Part shown: piece by piece, positions 1 to 26,099 of the stretch | How the letters are laid out: each line of letters starts with the position of its first letter | Numbering within the stretch: the first letter of the stretch is position 1 | Assembly: GCF_963422355.1 (NCBI RefSeq) | Contig: NC_085088.1 | Location: 62,001 to 126,000, forward strand | Length of the DNA: 64,000 nt | DNA from: Corticium candelabrum | Taxonomy: Eukaryota; Porifera; Homoscleromorpha; Homosclerophorida; Plakinidae | Reading direction: 5' to 3' | Notes under the pieces: model-generated | Seen by the model: only the letters and a program-made list of their open reading frames with translations | Told to the model about the DNA's origin: nothing | The model's database searches: none | Program-made: the position numbers and the translations under genes

Positions 1-1254
1 TGTTTTGCTATTCAGATGACCTTCACATACAAATTTGTCAATACCTAACCTGTGAAACATTCTTAGAGCCAGTTGGACATAAGGTAACAAACATGAACAT
101 TAGCTTTAATTAACTCATTGAATGATAACGTCACTGTAATATAATTAACTGCTGGTACAGTACAGTATTACTTTCAGGTAGTCAGACCCTACCCGCCATC
201 ATACTTCGGGCGGGTGTAAGGTACTAGGGTCTGGCTATGTGAGACTAGTAGGGTATGTGCTTGCTTGTTCTGGTTCATAGCTGCCTGTTTGCCAGATAGC
301 AACAAAATTAGTAACGTATGTTGCTTATGCCAGAGGCAGGGGCATAGCATGGCATGGGCTAGACATGGCTATAGCCCTCATTTATAGGCGTGGTTTTAAA
401 AAGTGTGGACTGTAAATACGTGTGAGAAACAAAGCTGTATATAGTCTATACACCACCCTTTCTTCAGTCTAGATCTGTCACTGATCCTATCGTATTAGTC
501 AATTAGAAGCCAATAAAAATGGGCATGTCCCGTAACATCATGAAGTTTTGTCCCCCCATTTCTAGAGGTCACGTTACGCCCCTGCCAGAGGCATAGCTAT
601 GGGGTGAATGGTGTGTCCTGGATCCCCAAGAGGTTATAATTTAGGTGTGTCCCTTTTAAAAATATTTATAGTAATTCTTGTATAGATGTACCTAAACGTG
701 CCTTTGTCTTTATAGACACCATGCCAGGTTGTTGTTTCATGTTTGATCATTGTTTAATCCCTATTCAAAGAGAAAAATGTAGAAGTTCTGTACAATCAAA
801 AATAATCTACCATACAACATATCTATTGACTGTATTAATTTTAATATTCTTTTGTGATAGGTTGACTGCTTTTTGGCTCGTGGCATCATAATAACCTAGC
901 CAATTATACATGCATGCTTAAGTCCATCCCATGAAGCAGATCGTATATGTAGCTCACACAAACCTAAAAAGTTGTGAAATTTAATAATAGCGTTTTGTGT
1001 ACAAGTTAACATTGACCTTATCTATTAGTTAATATTAATACTAACTATTAATATTAATTTAGGCCCTCCAAACATTAGGTCTACAACATGTACCACTGCG
1101 TATACTCTCAGCATTCAAGGTTTGTTTCTGTCATGTACACAGCAAAATGGGACAGTTGGGCGGTTTGAGTGCTTTGCTAGCACTACATACTATTGAGATC
1201 AGACTAGTGATACCATATGAGCGTACATAAACTCAACAATCTTAGAACTCTCTT
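1..1254. other. No gene recognised
   Basis: No coding exon could be supported here. An imperfect inverted repeat lies at about 183-235 (arms reading around agaccctacccgcc and its complement, separated by a short loop). The rest is AT-rich sequence that may be intron or flank of the membrane-protein gene whose last exons follow. Confidence 0.4.
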
Positions 1255-1409
1255 TAGCCCGGTCAGTACAACGCTGATGACGACGTTGACACTGACGCTG
1301 ACGCTGGAATAGAAATGAATCCTATTCCAGTGTCAGCATCAGCGTCGGTGTCTTTGATGTTGACGCTCGGCTGAGCATCAGCGTCAATACTGTGAACCGG
1401 GCTTTACAG
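1255..1409. repeat. Short inverted-repeat element (MITE-like), copy 1
   Basis: The segment begins with agcccggt and ends with accgggct, and its two halves are strings of cgctgac / gtcagcg-type motifs that are reverse complements of each other, so it can fold on itself. A longer relative with the same ends lies at 32686-33276, so this is a dispersed family. No coding capacity is visible. It looks like a non-autonomous inverted-repeat element. Confidence 0.6.
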
Positions 1410-1497
1410 TCCATATGAACAGATTACAAAATGTGCTAGCAGCTTTTATAGAAATAAATAACTATACCAATTAAAGCCAACTAACTGTGTTATCCAG

Positions 1498-1770
1498 ACT
1501 TGGAGTGTGTGGTGGTATGCAGTCGCCTTCGTTGTAGTTGCCTTCGTCATACTTCTTGTTGTTGTTGTGTTCTGCGATCCATTGTGAGTTACAGCATTGC
1601 ACCTTATTACTTAATTGAGAGCTCATAAGATGCTCATCTATTGTAGCTCAGACGACACATCTGGCAGGAGACGTCAACATGACCACAAGGCACACGTAAA
1701 TGCCAATTTATCGACATATAGAGACGTTTCAACCACAAGACAAAGGAAACATTTCAATTTACATCAGTAA
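1498..1770 (+). CDS. 3' end of a single-pass membrane protein gene (partial)
   Basis: Two exons can be read, 1498-1583 and 1647-1770, joined by a 63-base intron with a GTGAGT donor and TTGTAG acceptor; the frame continues cleanly to a TAA stop. The first exon encodes Trp/Tyr followed by an unbroken run of about 22 hydrophobic residues (AVAFVVVAFVILLVVVVF), a typical membrane span. The second encodes a roughly 40-residue basic, polar tail (RRRQHDHK) consistent with a cytoplasmic end. The 5' exons, and so the identity, were not found. Only the topology (type I-like C-terminus) is inferred. The incoming phase of the first exon is assumed. Confidence 0.5.
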
Positions 1771-1859
1771 GGAGATCAGAAAGAACTATACATAAAATTT
1801 GAAACGAATCATTAGTTGATAATAAGTTCCAGTGAAATGAAGTACAGATTCATTGATTA

Positions 1860-2182
1860 TCACTGCGTGTCATCAGAATGACCACTGTGGAACCCCAGTC
1901 TAGGAAACTCTTCGTTTGCCATAAGTTCGTTATCCATCCTACACTGCAAGTACGCTTTTGACAGATTTCTACATTTGTGACTATCAAAGTTATTTGTTTT
2001 CATGCAATCCATGAATGCAACCATTGCTGCCCTGCATTCTCCTGCAATACAAAACCAGTTATTGTTCAAACCAATGCGCAGTGTCGATGCCCATCATCAT
2101 CTATACCATCATGGTCCAGAGGAAAACTTCCCTTGTCTGGAGGTCGAGGTTTCAAGACTTTCCTGTTTGAACTGAAAGACAT
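1860..2182 (-). CDS. COX19: Cytochrome c oxidase assembly protein COX19
   Basis: Two exons on the minus strand, 2182-2107 and 2041-1860, joined by a 65-base GT-AG intron, give 85 residues (human COX19 has 90). Exon 1 encodes the family N-terminus with PRPPDKGSFPLDH; exon 2 carries the twin CX9C CHCH fold (GEC...DCMKTNNFDSHKC, then CRNLSKAYLQC) and the conserved LGF near the end. In known COX19 the four cysteines form two disulfides in the intermembrane space, where the protein supports copper delivery to cytochrome c oxidase. The start ATG lies 53 bases from the ATG of the divergent RRM gene, implying a shared promoter. Identity is based on the twin CX9C spacing plus the PDKGSFPLDH block. Confidence 0.93.
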
Positions 2183-2235
2183 GCAAACCAATGTATACGG
2201 GATATCGGATAAACACTAACTTATTGAAATCAGTG
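2183..2235. promoter_or_regulatory. Bidirectional promoter between COX19 and the RRM gene
   Basis: Only 53 bases separate the COX19 start codon (minus strand, 2182) from the likely ATG of the plus-strand RRM gene (2236). An in-frame upstream ATG at 2191 would shrink this to 8 bases. No TATA box is evident. Both 5' UTRs must be very short or overlap; promoter function is inferred from the arrangement. Confidence 0.5.
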
Positions 2236-3326
2236 ATGGCTCGATGGCGGCGCTGGAATGACGAGAGTATGGACGACATTCTCACAAATAGTTTACGTTA
2301 TGAAACACACGACCATCTGATGGGAGTACCAACTGGAGAAGGAATAGGGAGAAGTAAACAGTGGAAGAAATTCTTGCATCCCATCCGGTTGCCGCATTGG
2401 ACACTGAAAGACCTAGAAAGAGACGTAGACAGCAATAAGACGACAAAAGCCAGAGCTAGAGGAAGGGGGATACGAATAAAAAGAGGTCCTTTGAGAAGAC
2501 CTGGGCAGAATACGGTTAAACTATTGTCTTCAGAAATGGAAAGAGATGAAACGTGGCAGAAAGGGGAAACTGCAGCAGTAGCGAATACTGTGAGCAAGGA
2601 AACAATAGATGATTGCAGAATAGATACACCAAATTTAGGAACTGACGAGTGTACAGTCTGTTTTAGCTACAACACGATGTCCAATGATTCAGCAAGTGAT
2701 ATCACTGTTGCAACGAGTGGAGAGTCTAGCTGGTGCATGCCAACTAATGATGACACCGACAAAAACAACTCCGATGTTTTTTTAATAAATAATATTACTG
2801 TCCCATTACAAGACAGTCAGACTTCTGTAAATTTGAAAGATAACGATGAGAGCAACAGCTACTGTTCTCAGTCTGTCAATGAAAATGAAGAGACAGAAAG
2901 TGACAGTGAAGTTTCAGGGAGCCAATTCTCAAAAATTGACTTTCTTGAGGATATACAAGAAAAGATTGCAGCAAATCACTCTGTTCTCACAGCCAAACTG
3001 CAAGAAAAGCTGGTACAAGAGGATTTGTGGGTGTCAACTAGAACAACTGTCACAGTGGAAAACCTACCACTTGATATCAAGGCAATGCTTATAGCAAATT
3101 ATGCACTCATCTTACTTCTGCATATATTATTGTGCTGTAGGAGGTGGACTTATTGGATGTTCTACAAGCATTTGGCGATGTCACTCATCTTTGCCTGGTA
3201 AAAAATGAAAGCAATGTCAAAGCTCTCGTCAATATGTCTACTGTTGAGTCGTGTGATTGGATCATATCAGCTTTGAATGGTTCACCATATCCAGGTCAAC
3301 AAGCATATTTTTGTCTAGAGGAGTAG
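2236..3326 (+). CDS. Protein with C-terminal RNA recognition motif
   Basis: Exons 2236-3081 and 3141-3326 give 343 residues. The 59-base intron has a GC donor (AAG|GCAATG) and TGTAG acceptor; phase 0 joining restores an RRM, with RNP2-like VTVENLPL, then helix EVDLLDVLQAFGDV, then LCLVK and VKALVNMS as the remaining strands. The first 100 residues are basic (ARARGRGIRIKRGP) and the middle is acidic and Ser/Thr-rich, probably disordered. RNP1 is poorly kept, so RNA binding may be weak or replaced by protein contact. Start chosen at 2236 (MARWRRW); an in-frame ATG at 2191 is possible. I do not recognise a specific orthologue. Confidence 0.75.
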
Positions 3327-3502
3327 ACTTTTATTGTTTACTGTTTCTTGTAGGATGTTCTGATGACCTTTTAGTAAGATTGGTGTCTCTCTCTTGAAGG
3401 AATGACAACAGCTGGATGTGTGACTTACTATAATTATGCATGTACGTACCAAAACAGCATTGAGTTCACTCCTAATTCTTTAATTAAATCTACTATGTCT
3501 CT

Positions 3503-4299
3503 TCATCTTCCTGTAGAGCCAAAGCTATGTCCTCGTCCTCCTCTTCCAAATCCTCCACGGCCACCTCTAAACCCTCCTCGTCCACCTCTAAATCCTCCTC
3601 GACCACCTCTAAATCCTCCTCGTCCACCTCTAAACCCTCCTCGTCCACCTCTAAACCCTCCTCGTCCACCTCTACCTTCTCCCCTTCCTCTTGATCCTCT
3701 GAATCCACGTCCTGCTGGTCTTGGAAGGAATCGAGCTAGTGGTAGTAACTTGGCAGGATCAATAAACAACTGCATGTCAATATCAACAATTGTGTGCTGA
3801 TCACATATAGCAAATTGTACAACCAATTTACTCAACCTTCTGCTTTTCACCAAATGATGTTGCTTGCATACCCTCTGATAACTTAACGGAAAAATACTAG
3901 CTAGACAGTGAAGGCAGCTAACACACACACACACACACACACACACCACCGCGGCTGTCTTTAGAAGGATACAAACTCAGTGATCGGTCCAAATATTTCA
4001 TCAACCTTTCCAATTTGACTCTTGTTTTCCAAAAATATTGGCGCATTGAAAAATGGAACTTTCTCGTTGATTGCTGTACAGACTAAGTCTCCCTCACTCG
4101 AATGCATAACTTCTCCCATTTCTAATTAATTAATAAAACATCCAACAACTTGCACTAGAGATTGTCGAAGCACGTGGTCTCATTCAAAAAACCTACCAAC
4201 TACACTATCAGGAGGACCTTGGTTGTACTGATTGCTTCCACCACGACCATATGCTCCTCTTCCACGGCCTCTTCCACGTCCGAATCCTCGAGAAGCCAT
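3503..4299 (-). CDS. GAR1: H/ACA snoRNP protein GAR1
   Basis: Four minus-strand exons, 4299-4197, 4121-3973, 3896-3837 and 3769-3503, join in frame to 192 residues. The N-terminus is Gly/Arg-rich ([13 protein letters not shown]), the centre is the GAR1 beta-barrel with [20 protein letters not shown] and [12 protein letters not shown], followed by [18 protein letters not shown], and the tail is a second GAR domain of repeated RGGRGGF units. GAR1 is a core protein of pseudouridylating H/ACA RNPs and telomerase RNP in the nucleolus. The repeated C-terminal block is a near-perfect 18-base tandem repeat in the DNA (about 3550-3680). It starts 40 bases from the divergent glycosidase gene. Confidence 0.95.
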
Positions 4300-4339
4300 C
4301 ACGTAGTATCCCGAATGCAATTTCCCGTATATCGACCTA
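4300..4339. promoter_or_regulatory. 40-bp divergent start-to-start spacer, GAR1 / DUF4091 gene
   Basis: The GAR1 ATG (minus, 4299) and the signal-peptide ATG of the DUF4091 gene (plus, 4340) are only 40 bases apart. Either transcription starts inside the facing gene or both 5' UTRs are a few bases long. This is inferred from gene order; no motif was identified with certainty. Confidence 0.45.
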
Positions 4340-19679
<15,340 letters not shown>

Positions 19680-20415
19680 CAAATGTTCTCACATGATACT
19701 ATCTTTGTTGTTACTCGTGTGTTCTTCTTATGAGGTCAAGCTATTAGAAGTATAGCTGGAAGACGGTGATCTAGTAAGTGACAAGGTAGCAATGCAATAC
19801 TCTAGCACCAATAATAGTCTAACCACAAAGTACTGTCTAAATGGTTTGCTCTAAATGTTTATGGAACATCACAAACCTCTCCCTGCTTTAATAGGGAAAT
19901 CATCCATCTAACGTGCCATTCTTACAAGTTACAGACATGCAGTTTTCAGAGGCAGAGAGGACCAAATATGCAATTTGATGTTCTAGTTATTAATTAATTT
20001 CATATTTTTAGCCATCCATTAGGTTTGGTATTACAGAATATTGGTATCTAAATTGAAACCATTATTTCTAACCTATGAGTATGCACAGAACAAAAGAATT
20101 GTTTTGACATACTATCTATCATTCTGTTATTCCACTTCAAAGACAGCTTACAATAACTGAACATTTCTACCGAATTCTTTTAGATAATCCAATGCATAAT
20201 ATCTATAACTATTGCAGAATAAAACTGACTTAATTAATACATGGCGTCTATACCATGGTACTAAACAATAAGGACACATATTGTAAATCCAGCTTAATAC
20301 ATTTGCAACCTACATGGACACTGTAGCTTGCAAGATGGACGTTAAACGGTTTACAGTGTACTTTGATCTATGTATAATTTATGCAATTCAACTAATTTGT
20401 TGACAGTAGTCAACA
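19680..20415. other. Intergenic, converging gene ends
   Basis: The DUF4091 gene (plus) and the MRRF gene (minus) converge here. The sequence is AT-rich with no exon I could support; it should hold both 3' UTRs. Confidence 0.5.
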
Positions 20416-21606
20416 TCAACTCTGAAGTAACTCCTTTCTCTTTGCATCCAAAAGTCTGTCTATTTTGTCTACATACAGAGCTGTCTTACTATCAATATGT
20501 TGTTGAGCCATCCTGACGTCATTTTGAGACACCGTCTTTCCATTCTGTTTTACTTCATTCATTCCCTTCTGACGAACCTTCCGTATCCCCACTCTTGCCT
20601 TCTCTGCTCTCTGCTTTGCTGCTTTGGACAATTGCTCTCTCAATTCCTTTGTCATCCTGTCAACAGATATATAGCAGAGAATTGTGCATGCAACATCTTA
20701 AAAAGTCCAACCACACAATAGCTTTACTTTGGTATAGGTATTTTAATCACACATCCTTCTTGCAATGGGGTTAGACCCAGATTAGCACTTCGTATGGCTC
20801 TAACTGCAGGTCCAACAGCCTATACTCATAAAGCACAGCATATGATGTGTCATAAATTGTGACAGCTGTCCCATGTGTGATGCAGTTTACACAGAACATG
20901 AGCATACAATTAATTAATTAAGGCTCTATTAGACTCTAAATGCACTAAATGCCAGTGTCTAAATGAGGAAACAGAAACAAGGCATAGTAAATGTGTCCTA
21001 CTAATTACTCATATTCCTCGATCACCACAAGCCAAATGATAGTCTTTTTGGCAGTCTTACATGGCCATCTGCACCCTTTACTGAAGATCGCCATGTAGGA
21101 TTATCCTTAAGTTCACTCTAATTCTAATGACTACTAGCTACCAATTCTTGCAATGCTCTAATAGCCCAATATCAGATGGAGTATACATAAATAATTAGGT
21201 GGTTTCACAAACAGGTATGCCTGGTAACAGTGGTTGTGTTATGCATAACTGGCTGCAACTGAGCCTGCACATGCAGTTAGTCCAGATCTGAATGTGTGTA
21301 GATGATATCAATCTAACATGCACAATGACATACAAACTATACCTGTGGTGCTGCTGTGAGATTAACAAGCATAATTTGTGAACTTCTAGCTGCTATGTGT
21401 CCCAACTGGTTAAGTGGTAATGTCTTTCCATCAACTTGCACTGCAATATCATCCAATATTCCAGGAGTAATACGAGAAGATAATTTCTTTGTAAAATCCC
21501 ATTTTAAGCCAGAAATTACTGATTCCATTTTGGACTCCAGCTTATCAACATCAATGACAGATTGCACCATGATTTGATCAACAGAACCTCTAGACACTAG
21601 ACAGAG
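20416..21606 (-). CDS. MRRF: Ribosome recycling factor, mitochondrial (5' end unresolved)
   Basis: Three minus-strand exons join in frame: from about 21597 to 21343, 20819-20728 and 20656-20416. They encode the complete RRF fold: helix and hinge (DVDKLESKMESVISGLKWDF, then RITPGILDDIAVQVDGKT), domain II (VGPAVRAIRSANLGLTPLQ, VIKIPIPKMTKELREQ) and the long C-terminal helix (KARVGIRKVRQKGMNEV). RRF splits post-termination ribosomes with EF-G2; in animals it is nuclear-encoded and mitochondrial. The targeting-peptide exon(s) upstream, somewhere before 22.4 kb, could not be identified with confidence. The DIAVQVDGKTLPLNQLG block matches the animal mitochondrial form. Confidence 0.88.
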
Positions 21607-22396
21607 TGGACACAAGAATGATTGCATGAGAACAACAGTGAAACAATATCATTTAATTTTTAAGAATAGTATTATAAGAGAGTTACTAAATGTGTGACAC
21701 ACGCGCGTACGCACGCATGTGCACCTACATACACTTAATAGTTAAAGTCTGATTATGCACTATGTCCGCTGCAAGATGTACAGTACCTACTCAGTACAAT
21801 ACACAGAAAGGATAGCAAAAATCCTTGAGTCGATAATGTGCAAACAGAGAAGTTCACTGAAGAAGACATTGGACAGTAGAGAAATGACTCAACTTACAGT
21901 CTATCTGTACAATGACATTTATCAAATCCGCAGTTAAGATATTGATTAATTAATTAAGGGCAAAACATGGATGACCCACATCACGCATATATCTGACAAG
22001 CTAAATAGAGGAAGTTCAACAAGAGGTTACCTTTTCAACTTCTATCTCTCTGACCTATCTTAGTAGGCTAGACATGCGTACTAACCAATTTAGTAATATA
22101 ACTAATTGGGTTTTTCGAAAAATGTCCGTTCTGCAACAAACCCACTAAATCTATGTGCTGTGCGGCCTCTACATAATAATTTAAGGGCGATATTAATTAT
22201 TATATGATAGTATGTATTGGTTTGTCACCAAAATTTGAAAAGTTCGATTAGCTATCACCTCTAGAGCCCATTCTCTTTACAATCGCCTCATTCAACCTTG
22301 TCGGCGTAACGTACATGTACAATCTTCTCATCTGTATCGTCGCCAAGTAGTCTGACAATTTTATCCGGGCTTTCCACATGCCACATACCTAGACTT

Positions 22397-22501
22397 GTAC
22401 ACCCAGTCCTCTCCTCGAGCGCCCTAACACGTGTTTAGTGGAACTAGAGGTAGCACGTGCTAAAACACGTGAAGAGAGCGCGAGGAGAGGACTGGGTGTA
22501 C
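22397..22501. repeat. Near-perfect 24-26 bp inverted repeat between MRRF and PEDS1
   Basis: The arm 22397-22422 (gtacacccagtcctctcctc then gagcgc) is repeated inverted at 22476-22501 with about one mismatch. The loop contains several CACGTG/ACGTG boxes (aacacgtgttt, tagcacgtgcta, aacacgtgaa). Sitting between two divergent genes, it may be a regulatory palindrome or the remnant of a small foldback element. Confidence 0.65.
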
Positions 22502-22537
22502 GAAACTACAGCAACCTCACAACACGTGATATGCACT

Positions 22538-23709
22538 ATGCTGGCCGAGGCTACATGTCTAATGAAGTATGATGACGCTAATAACCTAAAATCGAAGTTA
22601 CAATCTGGGATGGTTCGCAATCATGCTGGAGCTCAAGAACTGGCGAAAGGCTACACAGCAGGTCAGTTTGAACGATTTACGAGGGTGGAGAATTTGTGTG
22701 GATCTATGCTACGATGCATGACTGCCGACAGATTTGAAACTTTGTGTGCGCTTGTGATTTTACGTACTTTCCGTTGCAAACACACGTAGGCTCCAGCTGC
22801 AATGTGGCGTGATGTGGTCACGTGCCCTATTGCCTATTGCAAATACAGCTACGCAATGATTTTCAATCTTTACTTTGCAGGAATACGACGTGTAGAAATA
22901 GCGAGTATCATTAGCTGTGGAATCTTAGTGTTGTTTGTTTTTTGCTGTCTTTGCTGGCACTTTCGACTGAATCAATTGGGCGGAGTGCTCGTGAACGCTG
23001 GTAAGATATAAAAAAATTTCACTTATGCGTAAATCATTTCATTGTATTGTGTTTCAATATGCTTTATTTATTTTTGTTGCAGTTTTGGCCATTATTGTGG
23101 CAGACTTTTTGTCAGGCTTGGTTCACTGGGCTGCAGACACCTGGGGTTCTGTTAATGGACGTTTTGGAAGAGTATGTGATGCTCTACCAAGTCTTTCCAG
23201 TTTGTTGTTGTAACGATTTTTGCGTGTAGACGTTTATACGACCTTTTCGTGAACATCATATTGATCCAACTGCCATGACCTACCATGACCTCATTGAAAC
23301 AAATGGTCACAACTGTTTACTGACAGTAATTCCTCTGATGATTGTGTCTCACCAGCTCATTACACTGTCTGATGACAAAATTGCAGCTACATGCTCTAGC
23401 TATTGGTTTGTATTTATTCTTTGCATCTTTGTTACTCTTACCAATCAGTTTCATAAGTGGTCTCATACTCACAATGATTTGCCTTTCTGGGTTGAGAAAT
23501 TGCAAGACTGGCATATTATCCTGCCGAAGAAACATCATCATATCCATCATGTTTCACCTCATGAAACCTACTTTTGTATAACAACTGGATGGCTAAACTA
23601 TCCCTTGGAAAGGATTCATTTCTGGTCAACACTTGAATGGTTGATTGAGAAAACAACAGGCTTACATCCAAGGGATGATGACTTGCGATGGGCAAACAAA
23701 ACAGACTAA
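22538..23709 (+). CDS. PEDS1: Plasmanylethanolamine desaturase 1 (TMEM189/CarF family)
   Basis: Exons 22538-22661, 22881-23000, 23083-23171 and 23230-23709 give 270 residues, the same as human PEDS1. Conserved features in order: NHAGAQELAKGY at the N-terminus, a first hydrophobic span, ADFLSGLVHWAADTWGS, FIRPFREHHIDPTAMTYHD, FHKWSHTHNDLP, and WHIILPKKHHHIHHVSPHET followed by YFCITTGWLNYPLE. The eight or more histidines are the proposed di-iron ligands. The enzyme introduces the vinyl-ether double bond that makes plasmalogens, in the ER membrane. The start at 22538 is chosen because an earlier in-frame ATG (22457) lies inside the palindrome. A strong match throughout. Confidence 0.96.
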
Positions 23710-23927
23710 ATACAAGTTGTAATGGGAGAACGACATGTGAGAAAGAATGACATGTAAGAAGATGACTTCAATACAACAGCTATAAATCTTGTAGTTTTCA
23801 TGTCACTGTCATTGACACAGAGTTGCATTACTTTTTCTAGTTGTGACTCATTTGTGTTAAATTAAGCTACATCTCTAGAGCAGATCGAGCAACTGTTACT
23901 TAATACAGGTCTTTTGCTCAGTATTGT

Positions 23928-24134
23928 GTGTGGCAGTGTTATAACATTATTGATGAATTAGTCACCATATATGGAGTAGAAAAGATGAAAGAAGAGCAGC
24001 TGTTGTTTGTAGAACAGGCTGTGTATTCAGCTGCAGCAAATGAACGGCCACACTATGTTACACTAAAACTGCATGAGTATGACAGGAATTTGATAACATT
24101 AGAGAGAGCCAAAGAAATGGTAAAGCTATATTAG
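23928..24134 (+). CDS. Possible terminal exon of an unidentified gene
   Basis: After a plausible acceptor (TGTGTGGCAG, ending at 23936), an open frame encodes about 65 residues with good amphipathic character (DELVTIYGVEKMKEEQLLF, ERPHYVTLKLHEYDRN) and ends at TAG 24134. A possible small exon, 23884-23908, lies upstream. I do not recognise the family. It lies just before SINE/LINE sequence, so it could be a 3' exon, a pseudo-exon or a gene interrupted by repeats. Confidence 0.3.
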   Translation: MWQCYNIIDELVTIYGVEKMKEEQLLFVEQAVYSAAANERPHYVTLKLHEYDRNLITLERAKEMVKLY

Positions 24135-24234
24135 TACGTATCTATTGAATAGGTATTGTGTACGGTCCAGTCTTTTGTGTCTAGTTCGTCTACAGTAGTC
24201 TTGCACTGTGTAGAGCGTTCACCTTAGTCCTGTA

Positions 24235-24254
24235 AAATGTGTCTGTGTGTTGTG

Positions 24255-24288
<34 letters not shown>

Positions 24289-24660
24289 AATAATGGGTTC
24301 AAACCCCAGTGACGACAGTAAATTGTGAAACTTGTCTGTCTTTCTTTCTCATGTTTCTCTAGCTTTATCCATGAGACTATGACTCGTTTCAGTCGTTGGG
24401 GAGTTTCTGTGGTCTGGCGAATGGTCCTTTGACAATGACGTCCGGTGCTTTCCTGGTGGTCGTTGATATCCACTAGGCGTGCTGTATTGAGTTTGCGGTC
24501 ACCGTAATGCCTGCAATCTATATCGAATTGGCTAGTCATTGATCGCCGTATGGACTACACGGAAACATGTACCCCGCTGGGCTCACCTGCCGGGTTGGTG
24601 GGTGCCCAGATGGGGTAAAGACCCCACTTGCCCATTATGGAGGGGCATAACGACACATAC
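24235..24660 (+). mobile_element. tRNA-derived SINE, 5'-truncated copy
   Basis: The copy begins after an AAT-type tract at the B box (gggttcaaaccccagtgac) and lacks the A-box half. The body includes gtttctctagctttatcc, and it ends gggcataacgacacata. It is directly followed by a LINE 3' fragment in the same orientation. Confidence 0.75.
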
Positions 24661-24667
24661 TAATAAT

Positions 24668-25433
24668 AATATGAGGGACTGGTTGTTGCTGCTCAAGACC
24701 AAGCTCTTCGGACTCGGTACTATGAGTGCAAGATTCTACATCGTGATGTCAGTCCTACTTGCCGCATGTACAGTGTAGGCCTGGAAACAGTCGACAGTCG
24801 ACCACATTGTGGCAGGCTGTAGTGCTTTGGCACCGACGGACTACACTGATTGACACAATCAGGTGGCATCCATCATTCACTGGGACGTTTGTCGCCATTT
24901 TGGGGTTCCAGTGGAGAGCAGATGGTACCGGCATCATCCTGATAGGCTTGAGGAGACGGATGACATTACTATGATGTGGGATACCACCATCCCCACTGCC
25001 GGGAAGATCAAAGCCAATCGTCCAGACATCTGTCTCAGAAATAAGAAGACAAACACTTGTCTTCTTATTGATATCAGCTGTCCTGCTGATGGCAACATTG
25101 GCAAGAAACATGCTGAGAAGTTGGCGAAGTACAGCGACTTGCGAGTGGAGATAAGCCGCATGTGGCATTGTCGAACACTGGTAGTTCCGGTGGTCTTGGG
25201 AGCTTTGGGCACAGTGCATGCAGGTATTGCACGGTGGCTGGACATTATTCCAGGTCATCACAACCTGCAGCACTTACAGAAAACAGTGCTTCTGGGATCT
25301 ACTCGGATTCTTCGTAAAGTCATGTCTTCTTTCTAGACAGCCATGATGGTCTAAGTACTTCTGAAGCAGGGTTTGCTTCCAGTACTTGTAATACAAACCA
25401 GACTGATCTGGTTGAGCACGACATAATAATATA
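24668..25433 (+). mobile_element. Non-LTR retrotransposon (LINE), 3' fragment
   Basis: Interrupted frames encode the C-terminal part of a LINE polyprotein: a Cys/His knuckle region in the 36-kb copy (CSVGLETVDHIVAGCSA), then RPDICLRNKKTNTCLLIDIS and ADGNIGKKHAEKLAKYSDLR. The end, gatctggttgagcacgaca, precedes an ATAAT tail. It is dead: frames shift and part of the Cys/His region is altered (a duplicated gtcgaca). Confidence 0.75.
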
Positions 25434-25531
25434 TTTTGTTTCATACCACTACAGGTACAGTGCTCTAGGCCAGACAAGATACATACAATAACAAGTAAAA
25501 ATAGATAGTCATAGAAAAGTAAACAAATAAA

Positions 25532-25960
25532 TTAAGGTTTAATCCAGCTCTTGAAGTCCATGTAGGACAACACCATGATTCTTGTCCTTGTCTCATTGTC
25601 CACTGATCGCCACAGATTGCCTTGAGTATTCAGAATGAATCCGCTCACTAATTCATTACTAGAATGAACTGCTCTCCATAAGAAAGAGAGCTGGCTAACA
25701 CGCAATAGATCTGGAGATTCCCTGATAGGTTCTCCAAGAGTTTCACGCAAGGATGTTCTGTTTAAGACCCCTAGCCCTCTACGATACCCTCTTCTCCACG
25801 CTTGATGTAGTAAACGTTTGGTGCTTCCCAGTCCCAAATCCCACAGTTTGCATCCATAGCCCAATACAGGTAACAATACGGAGTACATTATCGTTGTCCA
25901 TACAGGCGTAAGGGAACCTAGCGTACTGTACGTCTACTGTAGCTGCCAATATATATGTAG
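25532..25960 (-). mobile_element. LINE reverse-transcriptase C-terminal fragment
   Basis: A minus-strand frame of 118 codons (25888-25532) includes SVLLPVLGYGCKLWDLG and HQAWRRGYRRGLGVLNR, typical of the region just after the palm of non-LTR reverse transcriptases (the YG.E.W and RR..GL blocks). Upstream frames are broken. It abuts the TBL3 promoter, ending about 140 bases before that gene's ATG. Confidence 0.65.
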
Positions 25961-26099
25961 GCCACAGGTTACAACACAGGTCTCTTGTCCGCCTTCTCTC
26001 GCGAGCTGAATGTTTCACGACACGGTTTGGCGACGCGAGACTGGTCTACCCGCCTCTCTCATTTGCGCATGCTTCAGAAAGTGTCACGTGTAGATCATC

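Noticed and set aside
3402-3800. Proline/leucine-rich plus-strand frame (NPPRPPL repeats)
   Set aside because: It is the complement of the GAR1 RGG repeat; GAR1 exons on the minus strand explain the sequence.
22300-22395. Minus-strand 32-residue frame (MWHVESPDKIVRLLGDD...) as the MRRF first exon
   Set aside because: It ends in a stop with no donor in frame and does not look like a mitochondrial presequence.
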